A program made the position numbers and the translations under genes. A DNA stretch of 64,000 nucleotides from Pseudazoarcus pumilus (lineage in GTDB: Bacteria; Pseudomonadota; Gammaproteobacteria; Burkholderiales; Rhodocyclaceae), in the NCBI RefSeq assembly GCF_002872475.1, contig NZ_CP025682.1:1364001-1428000 (forward strand). Direction: 5' to 3'. The notes under the pieces were generated by a model that ran no database searches, was not told the DNA's origin, and saw only the letters and a program-made list of their open reading frames with translations. Of the stretch, positions 1-8,220 are shown piece after piece (position 1 is the stretch's first letter; every line of letters starts with the position of its first letter).

Positions 1-1047
1 GTGCTTGACCCCGACCCGCACAGTCCGGCGGGCCTCATCGCCGATCATCATCTGGTGGCGGCCTTCGAGGACTTCGCGGCGCTTGACGTGCTCGCCGAGG
101 CCTGTTCGGCAGTGACCACCGAATTCGAGAATGTCCCCGCGGCGACCCTGGAATACCTGTCCAAGTTCATCCCGGTGCATCCGTCTGCCCAGGCAGTGGC
201 CGTGTGTCAGGACCGTATCCGCGAGAAGTCCTTTCTGTCCGACAACGGCATTCCGCACGGCCCGTTTGCGGTGATCCGTGCCGACGAGGACGTGCGCGGC
301 GCCGACGAGACGCTGTTTCCGGCCATTCTCAAGATCGCCCGCTTCGGCTACGACGGCAAGGGGCAGGCGCGCGTGGCCACGCGTGAGGAGGCGCTGCACG
401 CCTTCCACGCTTTTCACCGCGAGGCCTGCGTGCTCGAAAAGATGTTGCCCCTCGACAGCGAAGTGTCGGTGGTGCTCGCGCGCGACGAAGCCGGCACCGT
501 GCGTTGTTTTCCGACCGCCGAGAACCGCCATCGCAACGGCATCCTCGACGTGACCATTGCCCCGGCACGCGTGGACGTTGCGCTCGCCGACGAGGCGCAG
601 CGCATCGCCGCCACAGTGGCCGAGCGCCTGGGCTACATCGGTACCCTGGGCGTCGAGTTCTTCGTCACCGACGGGCGGCTGGTGGTCAACGAGATGGCGC
701 CGCGTCCGCACAACAGCGGTCACCACACCATCGACGCCTGCGTGACCAGCCAGTACGACCAGCAGGTGCGCGTGCTCGCGGGCCTGCCGCTGGACGAACC
801 GCGCCAGCATTCCTGCGCGGTCATGGTCAATCTGCTCGGCGACCTGTGGTACGAGGGCGACCGCCACCGCGAGCCGGACTGGACCGTGCTGCACCGCGAG
901 CAGGGCCTGCGCCTGCACCTGTACGGCAAGCATCACGCGCGGCGTGGCCGCAAGATGGGCCACTTTACGGTGATCGGCACGGACGCCGACGACGTGTTCG
1001 AGCGTGCCATGCGCGCCCGTGCAGCCATCGGCATCACCGACGAATGA
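1..1047 (+). CDS. purK: N5-carboxyaminoimidazole ribonucleotide synthase PurK, 5'-truncated by the window
   Basis: ATP-grasp enzyme of de novo purine synthesis that uses ATP and bicarbonate to carboxylate AIR to N5-CAIR in the cytoplasm. The visible 348 residues begin at VLDPDPHSPAG, which in PurK follows an N-terminal nucleotide-binding strand of about 30-40 residues, so the GTG at base 1 is an internal codon and the gene starts outside the window. The ATP-grasp core (EKMLPLDSEVSVVLAR, then VEFFVTDGRLVVNEMAPRPHNSGHHT near residues 215-245) and the C-terminal domain ending ITDE are complete. The stop overlaps a 10-codon ORF (1044-1076) that leads into the next gene. Family assignment is firm; only the 5' end is missing. 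Confidence 0.93.
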   Translation: MLDPDPHSPAGLIADHHLVAAFEDFAALDVLAEACSAVTTEFENVPAATLEYLSKFIPVHPSAQAVAVCQDRIREKSFLSDNGIPHGPFAVIRADEDVRGADETLFPAILKIARFGYDGKGQARVATREEALHAFHAFHREACVLEKMLPLDSEVSVVLARDEAGTVRCFPTAENRHRNGILDVTIAPARVDVALADEAQRIAATVAERLGYIGTLGVEFFVTDGRLVVNEMAPRPHNSGHHTIDACVTSQYDQQVRVLAGLPLDEPRQHSCAVMVNLLGDLWYEGDRHREPDWTVLHREQGLRLHLYGKHHARRGRKMGHFTVIGTDADDVFERAMRARAAIGITDE

Positions 1048-1076
1048 ACACCGATCTGGAACGCATCGCGACGTGA
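1044..1076 (+). other. 10-codon ORF bridging purK and tsaC (possible coupling minicistron)
   Basis: ATG at 1044 overlaps the purK stop as ATGA. The ten codons (MNTDLERIAT) end in a TGA at 1074-1076 that overlaps the GTG start of the next gene as GTGA. Such end-to-end overlaps are typical of translational coupling. Whether the peptide is made is unknown; it may be chance. Confidence 0.25.
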
Positions 1077-2056
1077 GCATCCTCGCGCCGACACCCGAGA
1101 ACATCGCCCGCGCGGCCGATGCGCTGCGCGCCGGCGCACTCGTCGGCATGCCCACCGAAACCGTCTATGGCCTGGCTGCCGATGCGCTTGACGCCGACGC
1201 GGTGCGTCGCGTCTTCGCCGCAAAGGGGCGACCGGCGGACCACCCGCTGATCGTGCACCTGCCCTCGGCCGAGCATCTGCCGCAATGGGCGAGCAGCATT
1301 CCGAAGGAGGCCGTGGCGCTCGCCCGCGCCTTCTGGCCGGGCCCGCTGACGATGATCTTGCGTCGCGCCGAGGACGTGCCCGATGCCGTTACCGGCGGGC
1401 AGGACACGGTTGGCGTACGCGTGCCGGGCCACCCGGTCGCACTGGCGCTGCTCGCGGTGTTCGATTCGGGCATCGCCGCGCCCAGTGCCAACCGTTTCGG
1501 CCGCATCAGCCCCACCACCGCCCGTCACGTCGTCGAAGAGCTGGGCGAACAGGTGTCCATCGTGCTCGATGGCGGTGCCTGCGAGGTGGGCATCGAGTCG
1601 ACCATCGTGGACCTGTCGCGCGATACGCCCGTGCTGATGCGTCCCGGTGCGATCTCTTCGGAGGCCATCGCAGCCGTCATCGGCCGCCAACCGCTCACGC
1701 GCGACGAAGCGCTGGGCGACACCCCGCGCGTATCCGGCGCGCTCGCCGCGCACTACGCTCCGCGTACCCCGCTGATTCTCGTTGCCCCCGAGCGCTTGGC
1801 GCACGAAGTCTGTCGCGCAGGGCGCGTCGCCGTGCTCGCCCGCACAGCCGCCCCGCAGGACGTGTTCCACTGGCGCACCGCGCCGTCGGACCCGGTCGAC
1901 TATGCCCACGATCTGTACGTCGCCCTGCGCGAGCTCGACGCGCTCGGTGCGGATCTGATCGTCGTCGAGGCGCCGCCCGGTACCATCGAATGGCAGGCCG
2001 TGGCCGATCGCCTCGGTCGTGCGCAGACCGGCTCGGGTGAGGGCGACGAAACCTGA
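1073..2056 (+). CDS. tsaC: L-threonylcarbamoyladenylate synthase, two-domain Sua5 type
   Basis: Makes threonylcarbamoyl-AMP from threonine, bicarbonate and ATP, the first step of the t6A37 modification of ANN-decoding tRNAs. From GTG 1073 the product is 327 residues. An N-terminal YrdC domain is recognisable (MPTETVYGLAADAL near residue 24, KGRPADHPLIVHL near 50, APSANRFGRISPT near 130, ESTIVDLS near 170), followed by a Sua5 C-terminal domain (SGALAAHYAPRTPL near 225). This is the long Sua5/YwlC class rather than the roughly 190-residue YrdC class. I chose GTG 1073 because homology begins at SILAPT and the upstream in-frame codons lie inside purK. It is probably cotranscribed with purK and ends just before the tRNA promoter. 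Confidence 0.9.
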   Translation: MSILAPTPENIARAADALRAGALVGMPTETVYGLAADALDADAVRRVFAAKGRPADHPLIVHLPSAEHLPQWASSIPKEAVALARAFWPGPLTMILRRAEDVPDAVTGGQDTVGVRVPGHPVALALLAVFDSGIAAPSANRFGRISPTTARHVVEELGEQVSIVLDGGACEVGIESTIVDLSRDTPVLMRPGAISSEAIAAVIGRQPLTRDEALGDTPRVSGALAAHYAPRTPLILVAPERLAHEVCRAGRVAVLARTAAPQDVFHWRTAPSDPVDYAHDLYVALRELDALGADLIVVEAPPGTIEWQAVADRLGRAQTGSGEGDET

Positions 2057-2066
2057 AATCCCGCGC

Positions 2067-2095
2067 TTCACAAAGGCGAGGCGCGTGGCTATAAT
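2067..2095 (+). promoter_or_regulatory. sigma70-type promoter of the tRNA-Ala gene
   Basis: TTCACA at 2067-2072 is followed by exactly 17 bases and a consensus TATAAT at 2090-2095. A GC-rich discriminator (GCGCGGC) follows, as expected for a stable-RNA promoter. The mature tRNA begins 12 bases after the -10 box. Confidence 0.8.
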
Positions 2096-2107
2096 GCGCG
2101 GCTTCAC

Positions 2108-2183
<76 letters not shown>

Positions 2184-2191
2184 GACTCGTG

Positions 2192-2211
2192 AAAAGCCCG
2201 ACCTGAAAAGG
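2192..2211 (+). terminator. left half of the tRNA-Ala terminator, interrupted by the transposon
   Basis: AAAAGCCCGACC (2192-2203) plus the loop TGAAAAGG is followed at once by the transposon end. Its exact reverse complement GGTCGGGCTTTT lies at 42279-42290, past the far end of the element. Joined, they form a 12-bp stem with a T tract. The insertion therefore separates the two arms and the tRNA transcript should read into the element's left end. Confidence 0.85.
2207..2211 (+). repeat. left copy of the 5-bp target-site duplication (AAAGG)
   Basis: AAAGG lies immediately outside the inward-reading TGTGCCGT at 2212. The same five bases lie immediately outside the inverted copy at 42268-42275. 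Five-base duplications are the rule for Tn7 and related elements. Confidence 0.85.
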
Positions 2212-2254
2212 TGTGCCGTAAAGCATAAAGTGGCCAAATGCCTTGTTTATGCTT
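2212..2254 (+). repeat. left transposon end with inverted transposase-binding-like motifs
   Basis: Terminal TGTGCCGT is followed by AAGCATAAAGTGGCCAAA (2221-2238), the reverse complement of the motif repeated at the right end. An inverted partner TTTATGCTT lies at 2246-2254, giving AAGCATAAA...TTTATGCTT. A closely similar stretch recurs at 42332-42374. These are probable TnsB-type binding sites. Confidence 0.7.
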
Positions 2255-2360
2255 GATTTCACGATAGGACACATTATGTTTTATCGTGTTTGGCATGCTA
2301 GGGTTTGGGGTTTTGCTTGTCAGCTGGGGAGTTTTTCCTGCTGACAAAATTCAGGCAGTA

Positions 2361-2390
2361 AAAAAACGGGACCTTCGGGTCCCGTTTTTG
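2361..2390. terminator. bidirectional Rho-independent terminator between tniQ and the left end
   Basis: AAAAAACGGGACC-TTCG-GGTCCCGTTTTT: a 7-bp GC stem with a TTCG tetraloop, and A and T tracts on both sides so that it can work in either direction. It should end the transposition operon and also stop tRNA-Ala read-through caused by the split tRNA terminator. Confidence 0.85.
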
Positions 2391-2409
2391 TTGCTGGTGA
2401 AGCTGCGGA

Positions 2410-3687
2410 TCAGGTGAGGTGGCTGCGCATGATTTCGCTGATGTGGCTGAAGACATGGGGAGCCTTACGCGTGTCTTCGTCTAGCGCCTCCCACACATCT
2501 CTCGCGCTGATGCCTGCGTACCCATCGGATAACCGTTCGTCGAGTATCTCCGCGATACGTGCCTGCAATTTCTGCCGACTCTGTTCTCCCTGAGCAGCCC
2601 GGTAACGACTGTGCCGCTCGGCAAGAGCCCGTGCCTCGGCGTTTGCACGCAGATATAGGTGCTTGCGTCCCACTCCGAGTTGTTGGGCCGCTTCAGAAAT
2701 CGAGATTGGCGTGAGCGTGAGCAGCATCTTGCGCAGCTCGGCGCGAATTGCCTCCCAGTCGAGCTCGCGAGAAACAATCCCCGCGCGCGGGCTGCTGCCA
2801 AGGTCGATAGACAGTTGGGGCGGGTCGATGGGCATGACCCAGTCTTCGACTTCACCCGCAAACAGACGGTCCAGACCGATACCGCCATGCAGGCCAATCG
2901 TCAGCCAGGCTTTGAGGTTGGGCAGTCCACCGTTGTTGAGCCAGTGTGAGACACCGCTCTTCGAGAAGCCGTAGCGTGAAGCAAACTGCGTCATCCTGCC
3001 GCAGGCCATGCGCTCGATTACGGTTTCGATCAGCGGCAGGCGACCTTCTTCGCTGACCTGCGGAGCCTTCGCCAGCATCTGTCCAACAGTGCGGGCGATC
3101 CATAGGCGCTCCGGAGTAGCGTCTTCCGCTTGCGCATCTCCGAGAAACCCCCCGCAATGCGTGCAGTAGCCTGGGACAACGATGCTTGCGCGATTGCGCA
3201 CATTCGAGCGTTCGCAGTGCGGGCAGGTCGAGACCAGTTCTACCCTGTGTTTCGAGCACACCGTTACAGGGGCGACATCCCATGCGAGCCTCAGATAAGG
3301 CTCCCGTCCCTCTTCGCGATCTTCTGCTAGGCAGCAGGGGCACCATCGATCCGATTTCGGTGCAAGGCCCGGAGTGCCGACCAGGTGCTGCCAAGGGCTC
3401 AGGGTCAGACGGTCGAGATTCTCGACGCCGGTAAGCTCCGCGAGCCTGGATGCCCACAGCTCGCTCTGGTCGGACGCGCCGGAGAGACTTCGCTGGTGCC
3501 ATGCGTACTTGGCGCAGACCTCCTCGCCGAAGTGGTCCAGCACCCAGTCAGTCAGCTTCTGTGCCGTCATGCTGTGAGAGTGTGCCAAGCGTGCGATGTA
3601 GCTCGTCAGGCTCTCGACTTCGGGCGTGCCGATGCCGATTGGGGGCAGTGCGTGAAGTGTCGTGCGCGGATTCGGTGTGCGATGCAT
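2410..3687 (-). CDS. tniQ: TniQ family target-selection protein
   Basis: TniQ/TnsD-type proteins pick the insertion site and link it to the ATPase and transposase. The 425-residue product begins with the family's typical N-terminal segment (LPPIGIGTPEVESLTSYIARLAHSHSM). A zinc-binding cluster follows (CPCC near 115, CSKH near 145, CPHC near 157, YCTHCGG near 174), and the C-terminal half looks helix-turn-helix-rich (YGFSKSGVSHWL near 240). The start ATG overlaps the tnsC stop by one base (TGATG), so the two are coupled. The length fits a site-recognising TniQ/TnsD rather than the shorter TniQ seen in several CRISPR-guided elements. The likely target is the adjacent tRNA-Ala region; this is inferred from position only. 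Confidence 0.88.
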   Translation of the reverse strand: MHRTPNPRTTLHALPPIGIGTPEVESLTSYIARLAHSHSMTAQKLTDWVLDHFGEEVCAKYAWHQRSLSGASDQSELWASRLAELTGVENLDRLTLSPWQHLVGTPGLAPKSDRWCPCCLAEDREEGREPYLRLAWDVAPVTVCSKHRVELVSTCPHCERSNVRNRASIVVPGYCTHCGGFLGDAQAEDATPERLWIARTVGQMLAKAPQVSEEGRLPLIETVIERMACGRMTQFASRYGFSKSGVSHWLNNGGLPNLKAWLTIGLHGGIGLDRLFAGEVEDWVMPIDPPQLSIDLGSSPRAGIVSRELDWEAIRAELRKMLLTLTPISISEAAQQLGVGRKHLYLRANAEARALAERHSRYRAAQGEQSRQKLQARIAEILDERLSDGYAGISARDVWEALDEDTRKAPHVFSHISEIMRSHLT

Positions 3688-4694
3688 CAGACGACCCTCC
3701 GCTTCTCGGATGCAGCGGGACGAAGCAGGTGCCGCTCAAGGCCGGGCGCAATGCGCGACTCACCCTCGAGAATCTCACGCGTGATCTGTGTCACCTGTGC
3801 GTCAGCGAGCAGCGCGCGACGCAGCATCTCTTCCGACCAGCTGTATTTGCCGACCAGCAGATTCAGACGGCCCAGAATCGAGCGCAAGGTACCCACGCAC
3901 CCGAGCGTGTTCACCTGCAGTTCGTCCGCGTAGCGCAGCAGATCGACATCTTTCAGGTACGGGAAGTAGCCAGCGAGTTTGTTCAGACAACCCCGGAAGG
4001 CACGAACGTCGGCCGGGACGTCCTGCCGATAGCGGCCGAAGTGAATCACGTGGATGCGGCGCGAGAGCTGCGCAGAGAGCGACACAGTCTCAAGCAGATC
4101 GTAGGAGCCGAGCAGGATCCACTGCGTACCGCACTTGTTCGACAACGACTTGAGCGTGTTGATGTGCTTCACCAGATCCTGCGGCCTGCACTGCATCATG
4201 ATGTGTGCAGCCTCGTCGATCACCACGAAGCGGGTGCCGCGGTTACGCAGAGAACGCTCCACCGCGGTTCGCAAGTCCGAGAGCCGGTTCTGGTGCGGGC
4301 CGAGCGACCGGCTGACGCGGCCAGTTTCCGGATTCACGCCGTATGAAGTGCGGGGCACGTTGAGATCGCCTTCGAGCGACTCCAGGATGCTCTGGTAGAA
4401 AAGACGCCATGAGAAGTCTCGCTCGCCTGAGGCCGGCGCTTCGATGCGGATCGCCGGGATCAGGCCAGGGTTGTTTTGCATCGCGTCGGACTGATGGTCG
4501 AGTTCGGCTTCGATGAGGTACTCGCCCAAAGTCGTCTTGCCGACTCCTGTAGGTCCACATAGCACGAGGATGTTGGCGTCGTTTCGGGCGTCGAGCATCA
4601 GCATGACTTCATCGATGGCGTTACCGATAAAGGGGTGCTTGATGCGAGGGATGCAGGCGGTGGTCAGGGCTGCGCCGTGTTCAGGGTGCGTCAT
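3687..4694 (-). CDS. tnsC: TnsC/TniB-like AAA+ transposition ATPase
   Basis: Regulatory ATPase that bridges the target-selection protein and the transposase and usually confers target immunity. From ATG 4694 it has 335 residues. Walker A is GPTGVGKTT near residue 47, Walker B is FVVIDEAAHIMM near 150, and an arginine-rich sensor region follows (SLSAQLSRRIHVIHFGRY near 197). I chose ATG 4694 because GGAG lies 5 bases upstream; the open frame extends further to 4748 but would overlap tnsAB. The stop of tnsAB is 13 bases upstream and the start of tniQ overlaps its stop, so the three genes form one operon. Confidence 0.88.
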   Translation of the reverse strand: MTHPEHGAALTTACIPRIKHPFIGNAIDEVMLMLDARNDANILVLCGPTGVGKTTLGEYLIEAELDHQSDAMQNNPGLIPAIRIEAPASGERDFSWRLFYQSILESLEGDLNVPRTSYGVNPETGRVSRSLGPHQNRLSDLRTAVERSLRNRGTRFVVIDEAAHIMMQCRPQDLVKHINTLKSLSNKCGTQWILLGSYDLLETVSLSAQLSRRIHVIHFGRYRQDVPADVRAFRGCLNKLAGYFPYLKDVDLLRYADELQVNTLGCVGTLRSILGRLNLLVGKYSWSEEMLRRALLADAQVTQITREILEGESRIAPGLERHLLRPAASEKRRVV

Positions 4695-4707
4695 TGCTTC
4701 TCCGATT

Positions 4708-7419
4708 TCAGAAAGTGTCAAAGTCCGGTATGTCGCAACCTGCCGCATCGCCCTTATCGGGCGAGTGGGGCAGAGCGTTCGTAGCGGGCGTCATTGCCGC
4801 TTGGTTGTCCTCGGGATGCGCACTGGGCGCAGGGTCTGATGGCCTGATTTCAATCGGTGGTAGTGCGTCGCGGACGGCCACCGCGCCGATTCCGATGTCT
4901 TGATAGAGGTCGCGGTTTGCCTGCTGACGCTCAAGTGCCAGCGCGACGGCGCCTGCGGGCGTGAAGGTGCGCATGAACTCGACGAGGCGCTGTGCGGTGA
5001 TTTCCTCGTTCTCGCGAACTCGCCGCATGGCGAGCATTTCGTTCGAGATCAGCTCGCGCTCCTTTTCGGTCAAACCGCGCAGGCTCGCCAGAGCGCGGCA
5101 GTGCGCGGCGACCCAGCGGTTGGTGACCTGCACGAATACCTTGGAGCAGTCCCACGGGTCGTACCGCACCGGGACTTTCACGCCATGGAGCTTGGTATCC
5201 CTGAATTCCGGGCACCAGAAGTAGAAGTTGTTGTTGAGCTTGATGCCGCGTTGGCGGTCGACCTTGCGCGTGCCGCCGCGGCTCACGAGCGGGCAACTCA
5301 GTATCAGGAAGTCCTGGGTGAGCGTTACGATTCGATGTTCGCGCTGGCCGGACAGCTTCATGCTGCGCTCGAACGCGTCTCGAGGACTTACGCCAAGGGT
5401 TGCGTGCTTGGTCGTGTCGTAGTGTTCGAACGCCCAGTACTCGATGCCCAAGTAGAGCGCGTTCAGATCCCACTCTGCCAGCCGCGAGGGCAGAAACTTG
5501 CCGGTGGTGGTCCGGACGTTCCTCAGCGCCTTGGTGTTACCAGCGAGGTTGTGCACGTAGACCGAATTCGCTGTTCCGAACACGCGCTCCATCACCGACC
5601 CCATGCGCGGTTGCCCCGCAGGTCGGTAGCGGACGTAGATGCCCATCAGCTCGGCGAAAAGCCCGAAGTTCTCGGAACGAAAATCCGCGCCGTTATCGAC
5701 CACGATGAACTGTGGAAGACGCTGATGGCGCCGAACGATGTCGCGCAGCAGCATCATGTTCGAGCGGTAGGAAGGGCTGTCGTACGACAGATAGACGCCC
5801 AGGATGCGTCTGGTGAAAGCGTCGATAGCAAATGACAGCCACGGTCGACCAAGCGACACGCCAGTGCGAGAGCACACCAGCTCGATATCGATCTGCGTGT
5901 GGTCCATGTGCACGTACTGAAATGGACGGGTGCCGTGCACCGGCGTGTCGACATGCAGCACGTCGACGAATTCGGCGTTCTGGTAAGTCCTGCGCGAGCC
6001 GTGCCGGGCCGCATCGGATCGTTGCTGCGACAACGCCTTGATGCGAGCAATCAGCGTCGGATAGCTGGGTGCCTTGATGCCGCGCTGGGCGCAGAGCGCC
6101 TGAAGTTTGTTGTGGCAGTGCTTGGCATTGGGCGCGCGGCTTGTCAGGTGCTCTTCACGGAGTACCTGCTCGATGGCGGCCTCTTGTTCGTCGGTCAGGC
6201 GGGAGGTGCGATTGCCGCGGTCGTGGGTGCGCGGAATCAGTGCAATCCGCTCATCCACCCCCTCGATACGAGCGCGCAGTACTTTGCCCAGATGCCGACG
6301 CTGAGTACGGGTGAGCTCCGTGGCGACCTCAAGCGCCTGGGCGCGCTTGAGGCCATCACGTAGTTGCTTCTCACTGAAGTCGTACAAGCTTCTACGCTCT
6401 GTGCCAGGGATGGGCTCAAGCGCGGATACGTCGCTGCGTGCAGCGAGCTTGACCAACGTTTCAATGGGTACGTCAATAGGGTGCCCGTCGGGCCCTTCGA
6501 GCACCGCGTGGGACGCGCCAGTCATGACTACATTGTATGGTTGGTGGTCGTAGGTGATCTGCGCGCCAGGCTTCAGGACGAAAGATCCGGCCAGCTCGAA
6601 CGGCTTTTGGGCGGTACGCTGAAGCTCGAACTCGCGCACGGCGGTGTCGCGAAACACGCGGCAGCGGGTGGGCTCATTGAGCGCTTGGGTATCGATTTCA
6701 GCGACCAGCAATCCGTCGGCAATCAGTTTGAAAAGATCGTCCGGACGGCAATCGAGCAACTCATGCAGTTCGGCAAGGTACATCGTTGCCTGTTCAGCTA
6801 GCGACTTTCGAACAGCGAGCTCCACATCGATGGGGCAGGCAGGGGCGGCCGGGTGCAGATAGTCCTCGAGAAACAGAATGTTCTCGATCCGTCGCTGCGG
6901 GATGTCTGCATTGCTCAAGATTCGGTAGCCCAGTCCGCGCTCGGCGAACCACTGTTCAATGAGCGGCGCACGGCAGCGGCCTTCCGGATCGATCTGGTAT
7001 CGCCAGGGGTAGCGCTGGGCAAGCCGTACGAGTTTGCTGTGCGGCTTCCATTCCTCAACCCAGATCTCGCGTTCCTGGATGACCAAGAAGTCCGGGGTAT
7101 GGTCTATCTGATGAATCTCACCGTCCGAGTCGATGCACTCCATGCGCACACGGAAAGGCTGCGGGTAGTACTCAAGCACATCGGGGTCGTGCTCCAGGCG
7201 TACGGCGGCCGGAAACTCGATATGCCGGCTCTCGGTATCGATGGGCCGCTGCATCTTGCGGCTCTGATACGTCGTGATGACGTTGCCGCCGCCCTTGGAC
7301 GCGACGGGGCGAACAGGGGCCAGGCGGACGGCGTCCGTGATCAGTTTCAGTCCGGCGACTGGCAGGCCGAGTCGGTCGAGCAGGCGCATGCGTTCAGGTG
7401 CTGCGAGCATCTTCTTCAC
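4708..7419 (-). CDS. tnsAB: TnsA-TnsB fusion transposase (TnsA nuclease domain plus DDE integrase)
   Basis: A single 903-residue protein carries both strand-cleaving activities of a Tn7-like heteromeric transposase. Residues about 60-130 match a TnsA endonuclease (HIEFPAAVRLEHDPDVLEYYPQPF, then HTPDF with D110 and VEEWKP with E122/E123 and K125). Residues about 400-620 are an rve/Mu-type DDE core with D506 (HMDHTQID), D575 (VVDNG) and E611 (MERVFG), the last two 35 residues apart. A Mu-type C-terminal domain follows. With a TnsA activity the element should leave by cut-and-paste rather than by cointegrate formation. The start GTG 7419 or ATG 7410 cannot be decided. First gene of the tnsAB-tnsC-tniQ operon, divergent from the DUF6471-like gene. 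Confidence 0.88.
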   Translation of the reverse strand: MKKMLAAPERMRLLDRLGLPVAGLKLITDAVRLAPVRPVASKGGGNVITTYQSRKMQRPIDTESRHIEFPAAVRLEHDPDVLEYYPQPFRVRMECIDSDGEIHQIDHTPDFLVIQEREIWVEEWKPHSKLVRLAQRYPWRYQIDPEGRCRAPLIEQWFAERGLGYRILSNADIPQRRIENILFLEDYLHPAAPACPIDVELAVRKSLAEQATMYLAELHELLDCRPDDLFKLIADGLLVAEIDTQALNEPTRCRVFRDTAVREFELQRTAQKPFELAGSFVLKPGAQITYDHQPYNVVMTGASHAVLEGPDGHPIDVPIETLVKLAARSDVSALEPIPGTERRSLYDFSEKQLRDGLKRAQALEVATELTRTQRRHLGKVLRARIEGVDERIALIPRTHDRGNRTSRLTDEQEAAIEQVLREEHLTSRAPNAKHCHNKLQALCAQRGIKAPSYPTLIARIKALSQQRSDAARHGSRRTYQNAEFVDVLHVDTPVHGTRPFQYVHMDHTQIDIELVCSRTGVSLGRPWLSFAIDAFTRRILGVYLSYDSPSYRSNMMLLRDIVRRHQRLPQFIVVDNGADFRSENFGLFAELMGIYVRYRPAGQPRMGSVMERVFGTANSVYVHNLAGNTKALRNVRTTTGKFLPSRLAEWDLNALYLGIEYWAFEHYDTTKHATLGVSPRDAFERSMKLSGQREHRIVTLTQDFLILSCPLVSRGGTRKVDRQRGIKLNNNFYFWCPEFRDTKLHGVKVPVRYDPWDCSKVFVQVTNRWVAAHCRALASLRGLTEKERELISNEMLAMRRVRENEEITAQRLVEFMRTFTPAGAVALALERQQANRDLYQDIGIGAVAVRDALPPIEIRPSDPAPSAHPEDNQAAMTPATNALPHSPDKGDAAGCDIPDFDTF

Positions 7420-7476
7420 ACTTGATGTGATTGGGTCTGTGTATAAGAAGAGCGCGCTGTCGACTCGGACTCCTGT

Positions 7477-7488
7477 GTCAAAATTGAC
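7477..7488. promoter_or_regulatory. small palindrome between tnsAB and the divergent DUF6471-like gene
   Basis: GTCAA-AA-TTGAC lies in the 104-base divergent intergenic region. Its position fits an operator controlling transposase expression, but no cognate protein is identifiable. Confidence 0.3.
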
Positions 7489-7523
7489 TCTAATTCGGAT
7501 CGAGGCGCCACGCAGGTGGCGCG

Positions 7524-7877
7524 ATGGAGAAGCAATTGGGCAAGCGAGGCAGGCCGATTTCGCTGAGCATCGATGAGCGCAGCACGCGTAGCGAAACGGA
7601 CGCGAACGAGCACTGGGGCTGGACCGCCGGGCTGTTCATCAAGCGGGAAATGGACCGTTTGGGTTGGGGTTACGAGGAACTGTCGGACGCACTGGCGAAG
7701 ATCGGGGTGCGACGCAGTGCCGCCGCGCTGAACCGGCGAACTAACCGCGGCACGTTCAGCGCAGGCTTTTTGTTGGCGTGTTTTGCGGCCATGGGGAGCG
7801 AGCTCGCTCTGGTGAAGACGAGAAGGCGGGAGCCAAAGAATGTCTCGGGGGATGTCGTCTCGGGGGAGGTCAGGTGA
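7524..7877 (+). CDS. DUF6471-like small protein associated with transposition genes
   Basis: 117 residues with no membrane segment or signal peptide. The central part (WTAGLFIKREMDRLGWGYEELSDALAKIGVRRSAAALNRRTNRGTFSAGFLLACFAAMGSELAL) has the shape of a helix-turn-helix-like DUF6471 domain, which is often annotated beside transposases and on mobile elements; I recognise it from memory and with moderate confidence. It is divergent from tnsAB with a shared 104-base regulatory region, so a role as repressor of the transposition operon is plausible. ATG 7524 is used, with weak ribosome-site evidence. Confidence 0.6.
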   Translation: MEKQLGKRGRPISLSIDERSTRSETDANEHWGWTAGLFIKREMDRLGWGYEELSDALAKIGVRRSAAALNRRTNRGTFSAGFLLACFAAMGSELALVKTRRREPKNVSGDVVSGEVR

Positions 7878-7973
7878 GACCGGATCGCATGCCCAAGTTT
7901 GAAGGCTTGCGCAAAGTGGCTTTTGATGTGAGATATCTGGCTGAAAGCCAGTAATTACACGGGTTTGCATCGT

Positions 7974-8014
7974 CAGGCGCCCCTTTTGTGACCTGTTCAC
8001 AAAAGGGGCGCCTG
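7974..8014. terminator. very strong inverted repeat (18-bp perfect stem), probably a transcription barrier
   Basis: CAGGCGCCCCTTTTGTGA (7974-7991), loop CCTGT, and its exact reverse complement (7997-8014), followed by GAGTTTTTC. The stem is far longer than a normal terminator and has an A/T upper part. It could end the DUF6471-like transcript, or it could be a recombination or replication signal or an RNA gene. Confidence 0.5.
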
Positions 8015-8160
8015 GAGTTTTTCAACTCCAACGCAGATCGTTGCGTGCTGTCCGTGGTCCTCGCGGACACGCGTCAACCATAGGTGATAAAACGGCACAA
8101 GGACAAGGAGTGCTTGTGCCCGACGCAACATAGCGGGGCATACGTTGTTCTGCTAATCAG

Positions 8161-8220
8161 TGTCACTCCCACGGGCGTGGGAAGACAGTCCGTGAGCCGC
8201 ACGGGCGTGGGGAAGGTGCC
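8161..8220. repeat. two 30-base tandem units resembling degenerate type I-E CRISPR repeats
   Basis: CACGGGCGTGGG occurs at 8170-8181 and again at 8200-8211, 30 bases apart. Each copy sits in a unit with a CCCACG..CGTGGG-type stem, as in many type I-E repeats. There is no spacer of about 32 bases between them and no cas gene nearby. This is therefore a tandem repeat or a collapsed remnant, not a demonstrable CRISPR array. Confidence 0.3.

Noticed and set aside
8161-8220. CRISPR array
   Set aside because: Only two degenerate units exactly 30 bases apart, no spacer-length DNA and no cas genes in the window; reported as a repeat only.
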